Below are positions 1-9,393 of a stretch of 64,000 nt of DNA, one piece after another (the stretch's first letter is position 1; every line of letters begins with the position of its first letter). Source of the DNA: Clostridium jeddahitimonense (lineage in GTDB: Bacteria; Bacillota; Clostridia; Clostridiales; Clostridiaceae). The notes beneath the pieces are model-generated. The model saw only the letters and a program-made list of their open reading frames with translations, made no database searches and had not been told where the DNA came from. The stretch covers positions 1,227,005 through 1,291,004 of the forward strand of contig LM994670.1 in the NCBI GenBank assembly GCA_000753455.2, read 5' to 3'. The position numbers and the translations under genes were made by a program.

Positions 1-305
1 ATAATGATATTTTAGTAGGAGCTGTTTCGAGAAAAGATTTTTTAAAGATTGCTATAGGAGGAACAGATATACATAAGGTTCCAGTAGGAGTTATTATGAC
101 TAGAATGCCAAATATAATCTATGGTTTTCAAGAAGACAGTGCATATTCATTAGCAAAGAAAATAATAGAACATGAAATTGACAGTATACCAATAGTAGAA
201 AAAATTGAAGAAGATTCAAAAGAAAAAGACAAGTATAAAATTGTGGGTAAAATATCTAAGACAAATATTACAAAGTTATTTGTAAAGCTTGGGGAAAGTA
301 ATTAG
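1..305 (+). CDS. CcpN-like CBS-domain transcriptional regulator, C-terminal part
   Basis: The 5' end lies outside the window. An open frame runs from base 3 to the TAG at 303-305 and gives about 100 residues. They contain parts of CBS domains: a D-I-L-V-G-A-V-S-R-K-D-F stretch near the start and D-S-I-P-I-V followed by I-V-G-K-I-S-K near the end. CcpN (YqzB) proteins have an N-terminal winged helix and two CBS domains, and in Firmicutes they often sit beside the pyruvate phosphate dikinase gene, as here with ppdK 147 bp downstream. I infer a repressor of gluconeogenic or PEP-forming genes. The DNA-binding domain is not visible, so another CBS-domain protein cannot be excluded. Confidence 0.72.
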   Translation, partial: NDILVGAVSRKDFLKIAIGGTDIHKVPVGVIMTRMPNIIYGFQEDSAYSLAKKIIEHEIDSIPIVEKIEEDSKEKDKYKIVGKISKTNITKLFVKLGESN

Positions 306-317
306 GGTAACAAAAAA

Positions 318-365
318 CGGGTATAAAACAAAAAAATAGCGGGTATAAAAAATATGGTATAAAAA
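318..365 (+). promoter_or_regulatory. Three direct repeats of GGTATAAAA upstream of ppdK
   Basis: The core GGTATAAAA begins at 320, 342 and 356. The first two copies read CGGGTATAAAA, are identical over 11 bases and are 22 bp apart, about two helical turns. The third has a 14 bp offset. They lie between the regulator gene and ppdK. The third copy (TATGGTATAAA) resembles the CcpN box TRTGHYATAYW of Bacillus, with two mismatches. Inference: operator for the adjacent CcpN-like protein. A -10-like TATAAT sits at 423-428, but no good -35 was found. Confidence 0.5.
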
Positions 366-452
366 CAATAAAATTTATAAAATTAGTTAGCTACGGAGCC
401 AAGCTTCGATAGTATATATATTTATAATTGTATTGAACGGAGGAGTATTGAG

Positions 453-3083
453 ATGGAGAAAAAGAAGTATGTTTACCTTTTCAGTGAAGGCGATGAAACA
501 ATGAAAAACCTTCTTGGAGGTAAAGGAGCAAATTTAGCAGAAATGACTAAACTAGGGATCCCAGTGCCACAAGGATTTATAGTAACAACAGAAGCTTGTA
601 ACAAGTATTATGAAGATGGTAAGAAAATATCAGATGCAATAATAGAAGAAATACAAGAAAATATTAAAAAGCTTGAAGAAACTACTGGAAAAGAATTTGG
701 AAGCTTAGAAAATCCATTATTAGTTTCAGTAAGATCAGGGGCTAGAGTTTCTATGCCAGGTATGATGGATACAATATTAAACCTTGGGTTAAATGATACT
801 TCAGTTGAAGTTATGGCAAAGCTTACAAACAATCCAAGATTTGCATATGATTCATATAGAAGATTTATTCAAATGTTCTCAGATGTTGTTATGGGAGTTG
901 AAAAGAGATTATTTGAAAATCTTATCGATGAGATGAAGGAAGCTAGAGGTGTTCACTTTGACACTGACCTAACAGCAGATGATTTAAAAGAATTAGTTGG
1001 TAAATATAAAGAGTTATATAAAAAGGAAAAAGGTGAAGATTTCATCCAGGATCCTAAAAAGCAATTAATTGAAGCTGTTACTGCAGTATTTAGATCATGG
1101 GATAACCCAAGAGCTATAGTTTATAGAAGATTAAACGATATTCCAGGTGAATGGGGAACAGCAGTAAACGTTCAACAAATGGTATTTGGTAATAAGGGAG
1201 AAACTTCAGGAACTGGGGTTGCATTCTCAAGAAATGCTGCTACTGGGGAAAAAGAAATTTATGGTGAATACTTAATGAATGCACAAGGTGAAGACGTTGT
1301 TGCAGGTATAAGGACACCACTTCCAATAGCTAAATTAGAAGAGCAAAACCCAGCTATATATAAACAATTCATGGATATAGTTCATACATTAGAAAATCAC
1401 TACAGAGATATGCAAGATATGGAGTTCACTATAGAAGAAGGTGTTTTATACTTCCTTCAAACTAGAAATGGTAAAAGAACTGCTCAAGCTGCATTAAAGA
1501 TAGCTGTTGATTTAGTTGAAGAAGGAATGTTAACTAAAGAACAAGCTATCCTAAAAGTAGAGCCAAAGCAATTAGACTCTTTACTACATCCTACATTCGA
1601 TACTGCTGAAATAAAGAAATCTACAGCAATAGCTAAGGGCTTGCCAGCATCACCAGGTGCAGCATGTGGTAAGATATCATTTACTGCAGAGGAAGCTAAA
1701 GAAAGAGCTGCAGCAGGGGAAAAAGTAGTTTTAGTAAGACTTGAGACTTCACCAGAAGATATCGAAGGTATGATAGCAGCAGAAGGTATTCTAACAGTAA
1801 GAGGTGGAATGACTTCTCATGCAGCAGTTGTCGCAAGAGGAATGGGAACTTGCTGTGTTGCTGGATGTGGAACTTTAAAGGTTAATGAAGAAGAAAAAAC
1901 TTTAGAAGTAGACGGAAAAGTTTATACTACTGAAGATTATATTTCAATAGATGGTTCAACTGGTAATGTTTATGGAGAAGCTATAGATACAGTTACTCCT
2001 GAAATATCTGGACATTTTGCTACATTTATGGCATGGGCAGATGAAATAAGAGCATTAAAGATAAGAACTAATGCAGATTCTCCAAGAGATACTAAGCAAG
2101 CAGTTGAATTTGGAGCTGAAGGTATAGGTCTTTGTAGAACAGAGCACATGTTCTTTGCTGAAGATAGAATAATGGCAGTTAGAGAAATGATCGTAGCTAA
2201 GAATGAAGAAGAAAGAAGAGCTGCACTTGAAAAATTACTTCCAATGCAAAGAGAAGACTTTATTGGAATATATGAAGAGTTAGAGGAAAGACCAGCTACA
2301 ATAAGATTCTTAGATCCACCACTACATGAGTTCTTACCTCATACTGATGAGGAAATAGAAGAGCTTGCTAAGACTATGGGATTAACTTTTGAGGAGTTAA
2401 AGAACACTGTTGAAAGCTTACATGAGTTCAATCCAATGATGGGTCATAGAGGTTGTAGATTAGCTGTATCTTATCCAGAAATAGCTGAAATGCAAACAAG
2501 AGCTGTAATAGAAGCTGCTATAGAAGTTAAGAAGAATAAAGGATACAATATTGTTCCAGAAATAATGATTCCACTTGTTGGAGATATTAAAGAATTAAAG
2601 TTTGTTAAAGATATAGTTGTAAGAACAGCTGAAACAGTTATGGAAGAAAAGGAAACTAAACTTGATTACCTAGTAGGTACAATGATAGAAATTCCAAGGG
2701 CAGCTGTAACTGCTGATGAAATAGCTAAAGAAGCAGAATTCTTCTCATTTGGTACAAATGACTTAACTCAAATGACATTTGGATTCTCAAGAGATGATGC
2801 TGCTAAGTTCTTAAATGATTACTATGAAAGAAAAGTATATGAGCAAGATCCATTTGCTAAATTAGATCAAAATGGTGTTGGTCAATTAGTAAAGATGGCA
2901 GCTGAAAAAGGTAGAGCAACAAGACCAAATATTAAATTAGGTATCTGTGGAGAACACGGTGGAGATCCATCTTCAATAGAATTCTGCCACAATGTAGGAT
3001 TAAACTACGTATCTTGTTCACCATTTAGAGTTCCAGTTGCTAGATTAGCTGCAGCTCAAGCTCAAGTTAAAAATCCAAGATAG
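453..3083 (+). CDS. ppdK: Pyruvate, phosphate dikinase
   Basis: The 876-residue protein interconverts pyruvate, ATP and phosphate with PEP, AMP and PPi in the cytoplasm. It has the full family length. An N-terminal ATP-grasp-type nucleotide-binding half (about 1-340) is followed by the swivelling phosphohistidine domain, whose T-S-H-A-A-V-V-A-R motif places the catalytic His at residue 456, and a C-terminal PEP/pyruvate barrel with G-I-C-G-E-H-G-G-D-P (Cys832). The start is the ATG at 453 behind CGGAGGAG at 438-445. In clostridia the enzyme can run glycolytically (PPi-saving) or towards PEP. The preceding CcpN-like gene and the repeats at 318-365 suggest transcriptional control by carbon source. 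Confidence 0.98.
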   Translation: MEKKKYVYLFSEGDETMKNLLGGKGANLAEMTKLGIPVPQGFIVTTEACNKYYEDGKKISDAIIEEIQENIKKLEETTGKEFGSLENPLLVSVRSGARVSMPGMMDTILNLGLNDTSVEVMAKLTNNPRFAYDSYRRFIQMFSDVVMGVEKRLFENLIDEMKEARGVHFDTDLTADDLKELVGKYKELYKKEKGEDFIQDPKKQLIEAVTAVFRSWDNPRAIVYRRLNDIPGEWGTAVNVQQMVFGNKGETSGTGVAFSRNAATGEKEIYGEYLMNAQGEDVVAGIRTPLPIAKLEEQNPAIYKQFMDIVHTLENHYRDMQDMEFTIEEGVLYFLQTRNGKRTAQAALKIAVDLVEEGMLTKEQAILKVEPKQLDSLLHPTFDTAEIKKSTAIAKGLPASPGAACGKISFTAEEAKERAAAGEKVVLVRLETSPEDIEGMIAAEGILTVRGGMTSHAAVVARGMGTCCVAGCGTLKVNEEEKTLEVDGKVYTTEDYISIDGSTGNVYGEAIDTVTPEISGHFATFMAWADEIRALKIRTNADSPRDTKQAVEFGAEGIGLCRTEHMFFAEDRIMAVREMIVAKNEEERRAALEKLLPMQREDFIGIYEELEERPATIRFLDPPLHEFLPHTDEEIEELAKTMGLTFEELKNTVESLHEFNPMMGHRGCRLAVSYPEIAEMQTRAVIEAAIEVKKNKGYNIVPEIMIPLVGDIKELKFVKDIVVRTAETVMEEKETKLDYLVGTMIEIPRAAVTADEIAKEAEFFSFGTNDLTQMTFGFSRDDAAKFLNDYYERKVYEQDPFAKLDQNGVGQLVKMAAEKGRATRPNIKLGICGEHGGDPSSIEFCHNVGLNYVSCSPFRVPVARLAAAQAQVKNPR

Positions 3084-3091
3084 TTAATATA

Positions 3092-3119
3092 AAAAAGGAA
3101 GTGGAGACACTTCCTTTTT
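3092..3119. terminator. Bidirectional terminator between ppdK and the CotS-like gene
   Basis: Stem AAAAAGGAAGTG / CACTTCCTTTTT with a GAGA loop. It is A-tracted on one side and T-tracted on the other, so it can end both converging transcripts. The stop codon of the minus-strand gene lies in its 3' edge. Confidence 0.88.
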
Positions 3120-4182
3120 AAAATTTAACGTTGTAGTACTTTTCTAAAATTATAATCATATTATTTACATATTCTAATTGGTTAGCAGTTCTTTCAAGTC
3201 CTTTCTCTAAGAGCGTAACAAAAGATTTTTTATTACATTTCTTTATGTTTTTATAGTAATCTCTAGAGATTTTCCAATATTTTTGTGGAAAGGCTAAATA
3301 GGCTAATATATATTTAAAATCTGAAGAAGTAAGAGTGTTTTCCTTAAGATAACTATTTAAGACATCTATAGTTATCTGTACATCCCAGTTTGTAGTTGGC
3401 CTTTTTAGCAATCGTCTTAAAAAATAAGATATATCATATGAACTATAATCATATTTACATTTATCAAAATCTATAATAAAAACATTATCTTTATCATCTA
3501 TAATTATATTTTTGTTTACATAGTCTCCGTGACACAAAGATGTAGATAAATCAGAAGAATCTATAGTGGACGAAATTTCCAAGGACAATTTAGCTAAATC
3601 TAGATTATAATCAAGATTGTTCAAATAAATATTAGAAAATCTATCTTTTATATTATTTGCGTAATTAGCATTCTCTAAGAGTTGATTAAAGTGTTTACTT
3701 GTAGATAAATGAAAATCTTCAAGTCCTTCTCTTTTAGTACTACCTTCTATGGGAAAAAAGTTTTTTGAGACTTTATGTATTTTACCAAGTGTTTGACAAG
3801 AAAGATTTATGTGAGTAGAATTATCAAAGTCACATTTATCACCAGCAACCCACGGTGTTAATATAAAAATCATGTTGTTGAACAGTACAAATCTGGAGTT
3901 GTTTTTTGAAGGTAGTAATCTAGGAACATTTAAATTATTTCTGTATAACCACTCCATAGCAGAATACACAAAAAGCAAGCTTTCCTCATTATAATAAACT
4001 TTTTTTAAACAGTAGGAATTTCTTTCTGTTTCTATTTTAAAGACTGCTCTTTGTTTATCTGTATCTTTAAATTTAACCATAGATACAGATGCATTTTCTA
4101 ATGAAAAAAGAGGTAATATATATTTTTTTATATTAGTTAAAGACAAGCCATCGTTATTAAATAAAAGTTTCTCAGAAGCCAT
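3118..4182 (-). CDS. CotS-family spore coat protein (APH/ChoK-like kinase fold)
   Basis: The 354-residue protein has the aminoglycoside phosphotransferase/choline kinase fold. The H-G-D-Y-V-N-K-N catalytic loop near residue 215 is followed by V-F-I-I-D-F-D, the metal-binding Asp segment. Length and pattern match the CotS/YutH coat kinase family made in the mother cell of sporulating clostridia. No signal peptide is seen. The start ATG is preceded by AAGGAGAT on the minus strand. It is convergent with ppdK and divergent from dgt. The substrate is unknown, and a choline or aminoglycoside kinase role is possible but less likely. Confidence 0.8.
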   Translation of the reverse strand: MASEKLLFNNDGLSLTNIKKYILPLFSLENASVSMVKFKDTDKQRAVFKIETERNSYCLKKVYYNEESLLFVYSAMEWLYRNNLNVPRLLPSKNNSRFVLFNNMIFILTPWVAGDKCDFDNSTHINLSCQTLGKIHKVSKNFFPIEGSTKREGLEDFHLSTSKHFNQLLENANYANNIKDRFSNIYLNNLDYNLDLAKLSLEISSTIDSSDLSTSLCHGDYVNKNIIIDDKDNVFIIDFDKCKYDYSSYDISYFLRRLLKRPTTNWDVQITIDVLNSYLKENTLTSSDFKYILAYLAFPQKYWKISRDYYKNIKKCNKKSFVTLLEKGLERTANQLEYVNNMIIILEKYYNVKF

Positions 4183-4340
4183 AGAAATATCTCCTTATCT
4201 TAGTTTAATAATATATAATATTAGTTTTATTTTACAAATATACATAAGGTAGTGGTAGATTTCATATATTATTTAAATGTAGAGATTAAATAAAGGATTT
4301 TTGAGAAAAATATAGAATAAATATACTTGAGGTGAGTTAA

Positions 4341-5369
4341 ATGGATATAAGAGAGAAAATAGAAAAATTTGAAAGCTTGACATTAGCTAAACAGGCTATA
4401 TTAAGTGTAGATAGTTTAGGGAGAGAGGTTTTTGAAGAAAAAGATCCAATTAGAACTTGTTTTATGGTAGATCGAGATAGAATTATTCACTCAAAATCAT
4501 TTAGGAGACTAAAACATAAGACACAGGTTTATATTAAAACTTTTGGTGATCATTATAGAACAAGGTTAACTCATACTCTAGAAGTGGCTCAAATAGGGAG
4601 AACTATAGGTGTTGGAATAGGGCTAAATGAAATTCTTATTGAAGCTATAGCTTTAGGGCATGATTTAGGTCATGTTGCATTTGCTCATAATGGAGAAGAA
4701 GTTTTATCTGAGTTCTTAGAAGGTGGATTTAGGCATAATGAGCAAAGTGTAAGAGTTGTTAAAAAATTAGAAAGAGACGGACGAGGTCTTAACTTAACTC
4801 ATGAAGTTATAGATGGGATATTAAATCATAGTGGTCTAAGTGAGGGAATAAATAAAGCTAAAACTTTAGAAGGTAGAATTGTTCAATACAGTGATAAGAT
4901 TGCCTATTTAAATCATGATATAGATGATTCTATAAGAGCAAAGTTATTAAGTGAAGATGATTTACCTAAGGAGGTAATAAATGTTTTAGGAAAATCTCAT
5001 TCAGAAAGAATAGAAGTGTTAATATCGGATATGATAAAAGAAACTATAACAAACTTAGAGAATGATATCTATGAAGTAGGTCAAAGTAATGAAGTAAAAG
5101 AAGCAATGGTGGAACTAAGAAAATTTATGTTTGCTAATATATATTTAGGTGATGTTCTTAAAGTTGAAAGAGATAAAGCAAAATTTATATTACATCAGTT
5201 ATTGGAATATTATTGTAAACATGAGGAAAAACTACCAGAGTTATATAGAAAAATTGCTAGCGAAGAAGGCTTAAAAAGAGCTGTAGCAGATTATATAGCT
5301 GGTATGAGTGATGATTATTGTATAGGTATATTTAATGAGTTATTTGTACCAAAGTTTGTTATCTTTTAA
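4341..5369 (+). CDS. dgt: dGTPase-like HD-domain triphosphohydrolase
   Basis: The 342-residue HD phosphohydrolase matches the short Firmicute dGTP triphosphohydrolase-like family, which releases tripolyphosphate from dNTPs. Visible motifs are R-L-T-H-T-L-E-V (His78), the G-H-D-L-G-H metal site (His107, Asp108), H-N-E-Q-S and the later N-H-S and Y-S-D-K-I-A-Y segments. The ATG follows GAGGTGAG closely. Placement just upstream of dnaG and the sigma factor gene is the usual clostridial order. No membrane segment is seen. The exact nucleotide specificity cannot be read from sequence. Confidence 0.93.
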   Translation: MDIREKIEKFESLTLAKQAILSVDSLGREVFEEKDPIRTCFMVDRDRIIHSKSFRRLKHKTQVYIKTFGDHYRTRLTHTLEVAQIGRTIGVGIGLNEILIEAIALGHDLGHVAFAHNGEEVLSEFLEGGFRHNEQSVRVVKKLERDGRGLNLTHEVIDGILNHSGLSEGINKAKTLEGRIVQYSDKIAYLNHDIDDSIRAKLLSEDDLPKEVINVLGKSHSERIEVLISDMIKETITNLENDIYEVGQSNEVKEAMVELRKFMFANIYLGDVLKVERDKAKFILHQLLEYYCKHEEKLPELYRKIASEEGLKRAVADYIAGMSDDYCIGIFNELFVPKFVIF

Positions 5370-5589
5370 AAATGTTGTATAATTTTAATTTTTTGGGCAG
5401 AATAAAATTTGTAAAATAAAAAAGGATTTTTAAAATTAAAATAGAATTATAAATTAGAATAACGACAAAATATTAGTAATTTATTTTTAATATTAAATTT
5501 TTATATTAAAAAAAGAAGGATTTTAACTTTAAATGTCGAATTTCATACAAAGTAATTAATAAAATTTATTAGGTAAGGAGGGAGTCTCC

Positions 5590-7371
5590 TTGCAGATTTC
5601 AGAAGAGATTCTAGAAAGAATTAAAAATGAGAATGATATTGTTGAGGTGATTTCGGAGACTGTAAGGCTTAAAAGGTCTGGAAGAAATTTTATGGGATTA
5701 TGTCCATTTCATAATGAAAAGTCACCTTCATTTTCTGTCTCGCAAGATAAGCAGATATATAAATGCTTTGGATGTGGAGAAGCAGGGAATGTAATAAGCT
5801 TCGTTATGAAGAATAGAAACATGTCATTTTTAGATGCTGTAAAATATTTAGCTGCTAGAGCGAATATTACATTAGAACTCCAAAATGAAAAAAAGGATAA
5901 GAGCTTACAAAAAAAAGAATTATTATATAGAGTAAATCTAGAAGCGGGGAAATTCTTTTTTTCTAATTTGATGAGTAATAATACTGCAAAGGAATATTTC
6001 TTAAACAGAGGCATCAAACTAGAAACTATTAGAAGTTTTGGATTAGGTTATGCCAATAATAGTTGGAATAGCCTTATGAATCATTTAAAACGAAAAAACA
6101 TATCTGAACAGCTAATGATCGAGGCAGGATTACTTTCTGTAAACCCTGAAAAAAATAGGAAATATGATAGATTTAGAAATCGAGTTATGTTTCCAGTATT
6201 TGATTATAGAGGTAAGGTAATAGGATTTGGTGGAAGAGTATTAGATGATTCAAAGCCTAAGTATTTAAATTCTCCAGAAACATTGATTTTTCAAAAAGGT
6301 ACTAATTTGTACGGCTTAAATTTTGCTTTAAAGCATAATATGAAAGAGAGATATTTTATCATTGTTGAAGGATATATGGATTTAATTACGTTACATCAAT
6401 ATGGTATAACAAATGTTGTAGCATCTTTAGGTACAGCTCTTACTATTAATCAAGCAAGACTTCTTAAGAGATATGCAGATAAGGTAGTAATATCTTATGA
6501 TGCGGATATAGCTGGACAAATGGCAACTATGAGAGGACTTGAGATTTTAAGGACAGCTGGCTTTGATGTTAGAGTATTATCAATACCACAAGGGAAAGAT
6601 CCTGATGAATTTGTGAGAAGTAATGGCAAAGAGGCATTTTTAAAATTAATTAATTCTGCAGCACCTTTAATAGACTATAGACTTAAAAAGGCTGAAGAAG
6701 GAATAGATTTTAAAAATAGTCAATCAAGTATTTTATATGCTAAAAAGGTCATGGATATATTATCGGATTTAGATCCACTAGAAAAGGATGTTTATGTAAA
6801 AAAAGCTTCAGAAAATACTGGAATTAAGGAGCAAATTTTATATGATATGCTAAGTAAGCGGATTAATGATAGCAATGATGGAAATAATATGAATAACAAG
6901 GAAGAAAGTGGAACAAAATTATATATAGAGCCTGGATTTTTGAAGGCTGAAAGATCTTTGTTGAAGCTTATCTTAGAAAATAATGAATATTTAGACATTA
7001 TAGAAGAAAAGTTAGATGAAAATGACCTAGTATTGCCAGAACATAAATTAATTTTCACTATTATTAAAAGAGCTAAAGGGGAAAATAAAGATAATGTAGT
7101 ATCTTTTATTGAGTCTCAGCTTAATAATACGGAAAGTATAAAAGAATTTATAAAAATTAAAGATATTAATTTGTTTTATGTTGAAGATATAAAAGGATTA
7201 ATAGAGGATTATATCAATGAAATTACTAATTATAAATTGAAACAAAGGATAGAAGAGTTGAAAAAACAACAAAAAATTCTTGAAAATCAAGGGAAGATTG
7301 AAGAATCTATATCATTAGCTATTGAGTTAGCTAAAATTAGTAAAGAACTTAAAAGAAGAAAATTGAATTAG
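5590..7371 (+). CDS. dnaG: DNA primase
   Basis: The 593-residue primase makes RNA primers at the replication fork. The CHC2 zinc site is Cys38, His41, Cys59 and Cys62. The Toprim core has E-G-Y-M-D (Glu260) and Y-D-A-D-I-A-G (Asp304, Asp306). The C-terminal helicase-binding region follows a low-complexity linker near residues 430-445. The start is a TTG at 5590 preceded by AAGGAGGGAG (5575-5584), and no better in-frame ATG exists upstream. It heads the dnaG-rpoD unit, with 30 bp to the sigma factor gene. Confidence 0.97.
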   Translation: MQISEEILERIKNENDIVEVISETVRLKRSGRNFMGLCPFHNEKSPSFSVSQDKQIYKCFGCGEAGNVISFVMKNRNMSFLDAVKYLAARANITLELQNEKKDKSLQKKELLYRVNLEAGKFFFSNLMSNNTAKEYFLNRGIKLETIRSFGLGYANNSWNSLMNHLKRKNISEQLMIEAGLLSVNPEKNRKYDRFRNRVMFPVFDYRGKVIGFGGRVLDDSKPKYLNSPETLIFQKGTNLYGLNFALKHNMKERYFIIVEGYMDLITLHQYGITNVVASLGTALTINQARLLKRYADKVVISYDADIAGQMATMRGLEILRTAGFDVRVLSIPQGKDPDEFVRSNGKEAFLKLINSAAPLIDYRLKKAEEGIDFKNSQSSILYAKKVMDILSDLDPLEKDVYVKKASENTGIKEQILYDMLSKRINDSNDGNNMNNKEESGTKLYIEPGFLKAERSLLKLILENNEYLDIIEEKLDENDLVLPEHKLIFTIIKRAKGENKDNVVSFIESQLNNTESIKEFIKIKDINLFYVEDIKGLIEDYINEITNYKLKQRIEELKKQQKILENQGKIEESISLAIELAKISKELKRRKLN

Positions 7372-7401
7372 GATAATGTACTGGAAGGAGGTAATTAAGT
7401 A

Positions 7402-8508
7402 GTGGAAGAAAAGACTAAAGCAGCTTCAAATAAGAAGAAAGACGTCCAAGATAGAAATGGAAAGATGTCTATAGTAAAGAACCTACTTGATAAAGGAAAA
7501 AAGGCAGGGGTATTAACATACAAAGAGATAATGGATGAAATAGACCATGTTGATTTAGAACCTGAACAAATTGAAAAAATTTATGAGGTTCTTGAATCGA
7601 TGGGAATAGAAGTTCAAGGTCAAGCAGTGGAGGCTGAGATTGTAGAAGAAGAATTAGATCTTACTATACCAGAAGGTATTGCTATAGATGACCCTGTTAG
7701 AATGTATCTAAAGGAAATAGGTAAGGTTCCTCTTCTTTCATCAGAAGAAGAGATGGAACTTGCAAAAAGAATAGAAGAAGGGGACCAATATGCTAAGAAA
7801 AAATTGGCAGAGGCGAACCTTAGACTAGTTGTAAGTATAGCTAAAAGATATGTAGGAAGAGGTATGCTTTTCTTAGACTTAATTCAAGAAGGGAACCTTG
7901 GACTAATTAAAGCTGTAGAGAAATTTGATTTCCGTAAAGGCTTTAAGTTTTCAACGTATGCTACTTGGTGGATTAGGCAAGCGATAACAAGAGCTATAGC
8001 AGACCAAGCTAGAACAATAAGAATTCCAGTTCATATGGTTGAAACAATAAATAAACTTATAAGAGTACAAAGGCAATTACTTCAAGAACTTGGAAGAGAT
8101 CCATATCCAGAAGAAATATCAAAGGTTATGGACTTACCAGTTGATAAGGTAAGAGAGATACAAAAAATTGCTCAAGAGCCAGTTTCATTAGAAACACCAA
8201 TAGGTGAAGAGGAAGATTCACATTTAGGTGATTTTATACCAGATGATGATGCACCAGCACCAGCAGAAGCTGCTGCATTTACAATGTTAAAGGAACAATT
8301 AATAAATGTTCTAGATACATTAACACCAAGAGAAGAAAAGGTACTAAGACTTAGATTTGGATTAGATGATGGTAGAGCAAGAACTCTTGAAGAAGTAGGT
8401 AAAGAGTTTAATGTTACTAGAGAAAGAATAAGACAGATTGAAGCTAAGGCTTTAAGAAAACTTAGACATCCTTCAAGAAGCAAAAAGCTTAAGGATTACT
8501 TAGACTAG
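7402..8508 (+). CDS. rpoD: Primary RNA polymerase sigma factor (sigma-A/RpoD)
   Basis: The 368-residue sigma-70 factor has region 1.2 ([11 protein letters not shown]), region 2 with [10 protein letters not shown] and [10 protein letters not shown], region 3 (E-T-I-N-K-L), and region 4 with an [18 protein letters not shown] helix-turn-helix. It lacks the long non-conserved insert of proteobacterial RpoD, as is normal for Firmicutes. The start is a GTG at 7402 behind a perfect AAGGAGGT at 7385-7392. It recognises the TTGACA/TATAAT promoters seen elsewhere in this window. Confidence 0.98.
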   Translation: MEEKTKAASNKKKDVQDRNGKMSIVKNLLDKGKKAGVLTYKEIMDEIDHVDLEPEQIEKIYEVLESMGIEVQGQAVEAEIVEEELDLTIPEGIAIDDPVRMYLKEIGKVPLLSSEEEMELAKRIEEGDQYAKKKLAEANLRLVVSIAKRYVGRGMLFLDLIQEGNLGLIKAVEKFDFRKGFKFSTYATWWIRQAITRAIADQARTIRIPVHMVETINKLIRVQRQLLQELGRDPYPEEISKVMDLPVDKVREIQKIAQEPVSLETPIGEEEDSHLGDFIPDDDAPAPAEAAAFTMLKEQLINVLDTLTPREEKVLRLRFGLDDGRARTLEEVGKEFNVTRERIRQIEAKALRKLRHPSRSKKLKDYLD

Positions 8509-8511
8509 TGA

Positions 8512-8541
8512 AATAGCACCTAAAACCGGTGCTATTTTATT
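8512..8541 (+). terminator. Terminator after rpoD
   Basis: Stem AATAGCACC (8512-8520) / GGTGCTATT (8528-8536) followed by TTATT. It begins 4 bases after the rpoD stop codon, so trmK probably has its own promoter. Confidence 0.8.
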
Positions 8542-8591
8542 GGTTAAATTTATAAGAAATAAAATTCGAAAAATAACATAATTTATATTTA

Positions 8592-8634
8592 AAGAAGTTA
8601 AGATATTAGAAGTTTCCTAATGTTTTAACTTCTT
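8592..8634. other. Strong hairpin of unknown role between rpoD and trmK
   Basis: AAGAAGTTAA (8592-8601) pairs perfectly with TTAACTTCTT (8625-8634), and inside it ATTAG (8605-8609) pairs with CTAAT (8617-8621). No T-run follows on either strand, so it is not a classical terminator. It lies 59 bp before the trmK start, where a leader RNA structure or operator could act. Confidence 0.5.
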
Positions 8635-8692
8635 ACTAGATTAAGGATTAAAAGCTAATATTTACAAAAAATAGAGCGCAGAGGTAATAATA

Positions 8693-9385
8693 ATGGATAA
8701 AAGTAAAAGAATTGAATTTATAGTATCAAATCTAGAAAAGGTAACTACATTAGCAGATATAGGAACAGACCATGGATATGTACCACTACTTGCTTTAAGA
8801 AATGAACTATGCGAGAAGGCTATAGCTTGTGACATAAATAAAGAGCCATTAGCAAAAGGAAAACTCAATGCTATTTTAGAGGGAATAGATGATAAAATAG
8901 AGTTTAGATTAGGAAATGGATTTGAACCTTTAAACATTAATGAAGTAGAAGAGGTTGTAATAGCTGGAATGGGAGGAAATCTTATTAGAGATATAATTCA
9001 GAAAGATTTAAATAAAGTAGCTTCATGCAACTACTTAGTACTTATTCCAGCACAAAATCCAGAGGTTTTAAGAGAATATCTTTATAAAAATGATTTTGAA
9101 ATAATTAAAGAAGATTTATGTTTTGATGAAGGTATTTATTATGAACTATTCAAGGTGAGAAAAGCTGAAGGTCAGGCAACAGAACTAGATAGCATATACT
9201 ATGAAATAAGTCCAATGTTATTAAGAAGTAAACATCCATTAATGAAAGAGTATATTGATTATAAAATAGATGAATACAACAGGATTCTAGGTTTTATTAC
9301 AGATGATAGTGAGTCAGCAATAAAGAGAAAAGCTGAAGTTTCTGAAAAAATAGAGATAATAAGTAGAATGAAAAAATATTTATAG
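8693..9385 (+). CDS. trmK: tRNA (adenine(22)-N1)-methyltransferase TrmK
   Basis: The 230-residue protein is a class I SAM-dependent methyltransferase with the TrmK motif A-D-I-G-T-D-H-G-Y-V-P at residues 21-31 and a later V-I-A-G-M-G-G segment. TrmK makes m1A22 in tRNAs ending a long D-arm, such as tRNA-Leu and tRNA-Ser. The rpoD-trmK-nif3 order is standard in Firmicutes. Nif3 follows after 8 bp, so the two are probably co-transcribed. The family assignment is firm; the methylated tRNA set is inferred from the Bacillus enzyme. Confidence 0.93.
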   Translation: MDKSKRIEFIVSNLEKVTTLADIGTDHGYVPLLALRNELCEKAIACDINKEPLAKGKLNAILEGIDDKIEFRLGNGFEPLNINEVEEVVIAGMGGNLIRDIIQKDLNKVASCNYLVLIPAQNPEVLREYLYKNDFEIIKEDLCFDEGIYYELFKVRKAEGQATELDSIYYEISPMLLRSKHPLMKEYIDYKIDEYNRILGFITDDSESAIKRKAEVSEKIEIISRMKKYL

Positions 9386-9393
9386 GTGATAAT

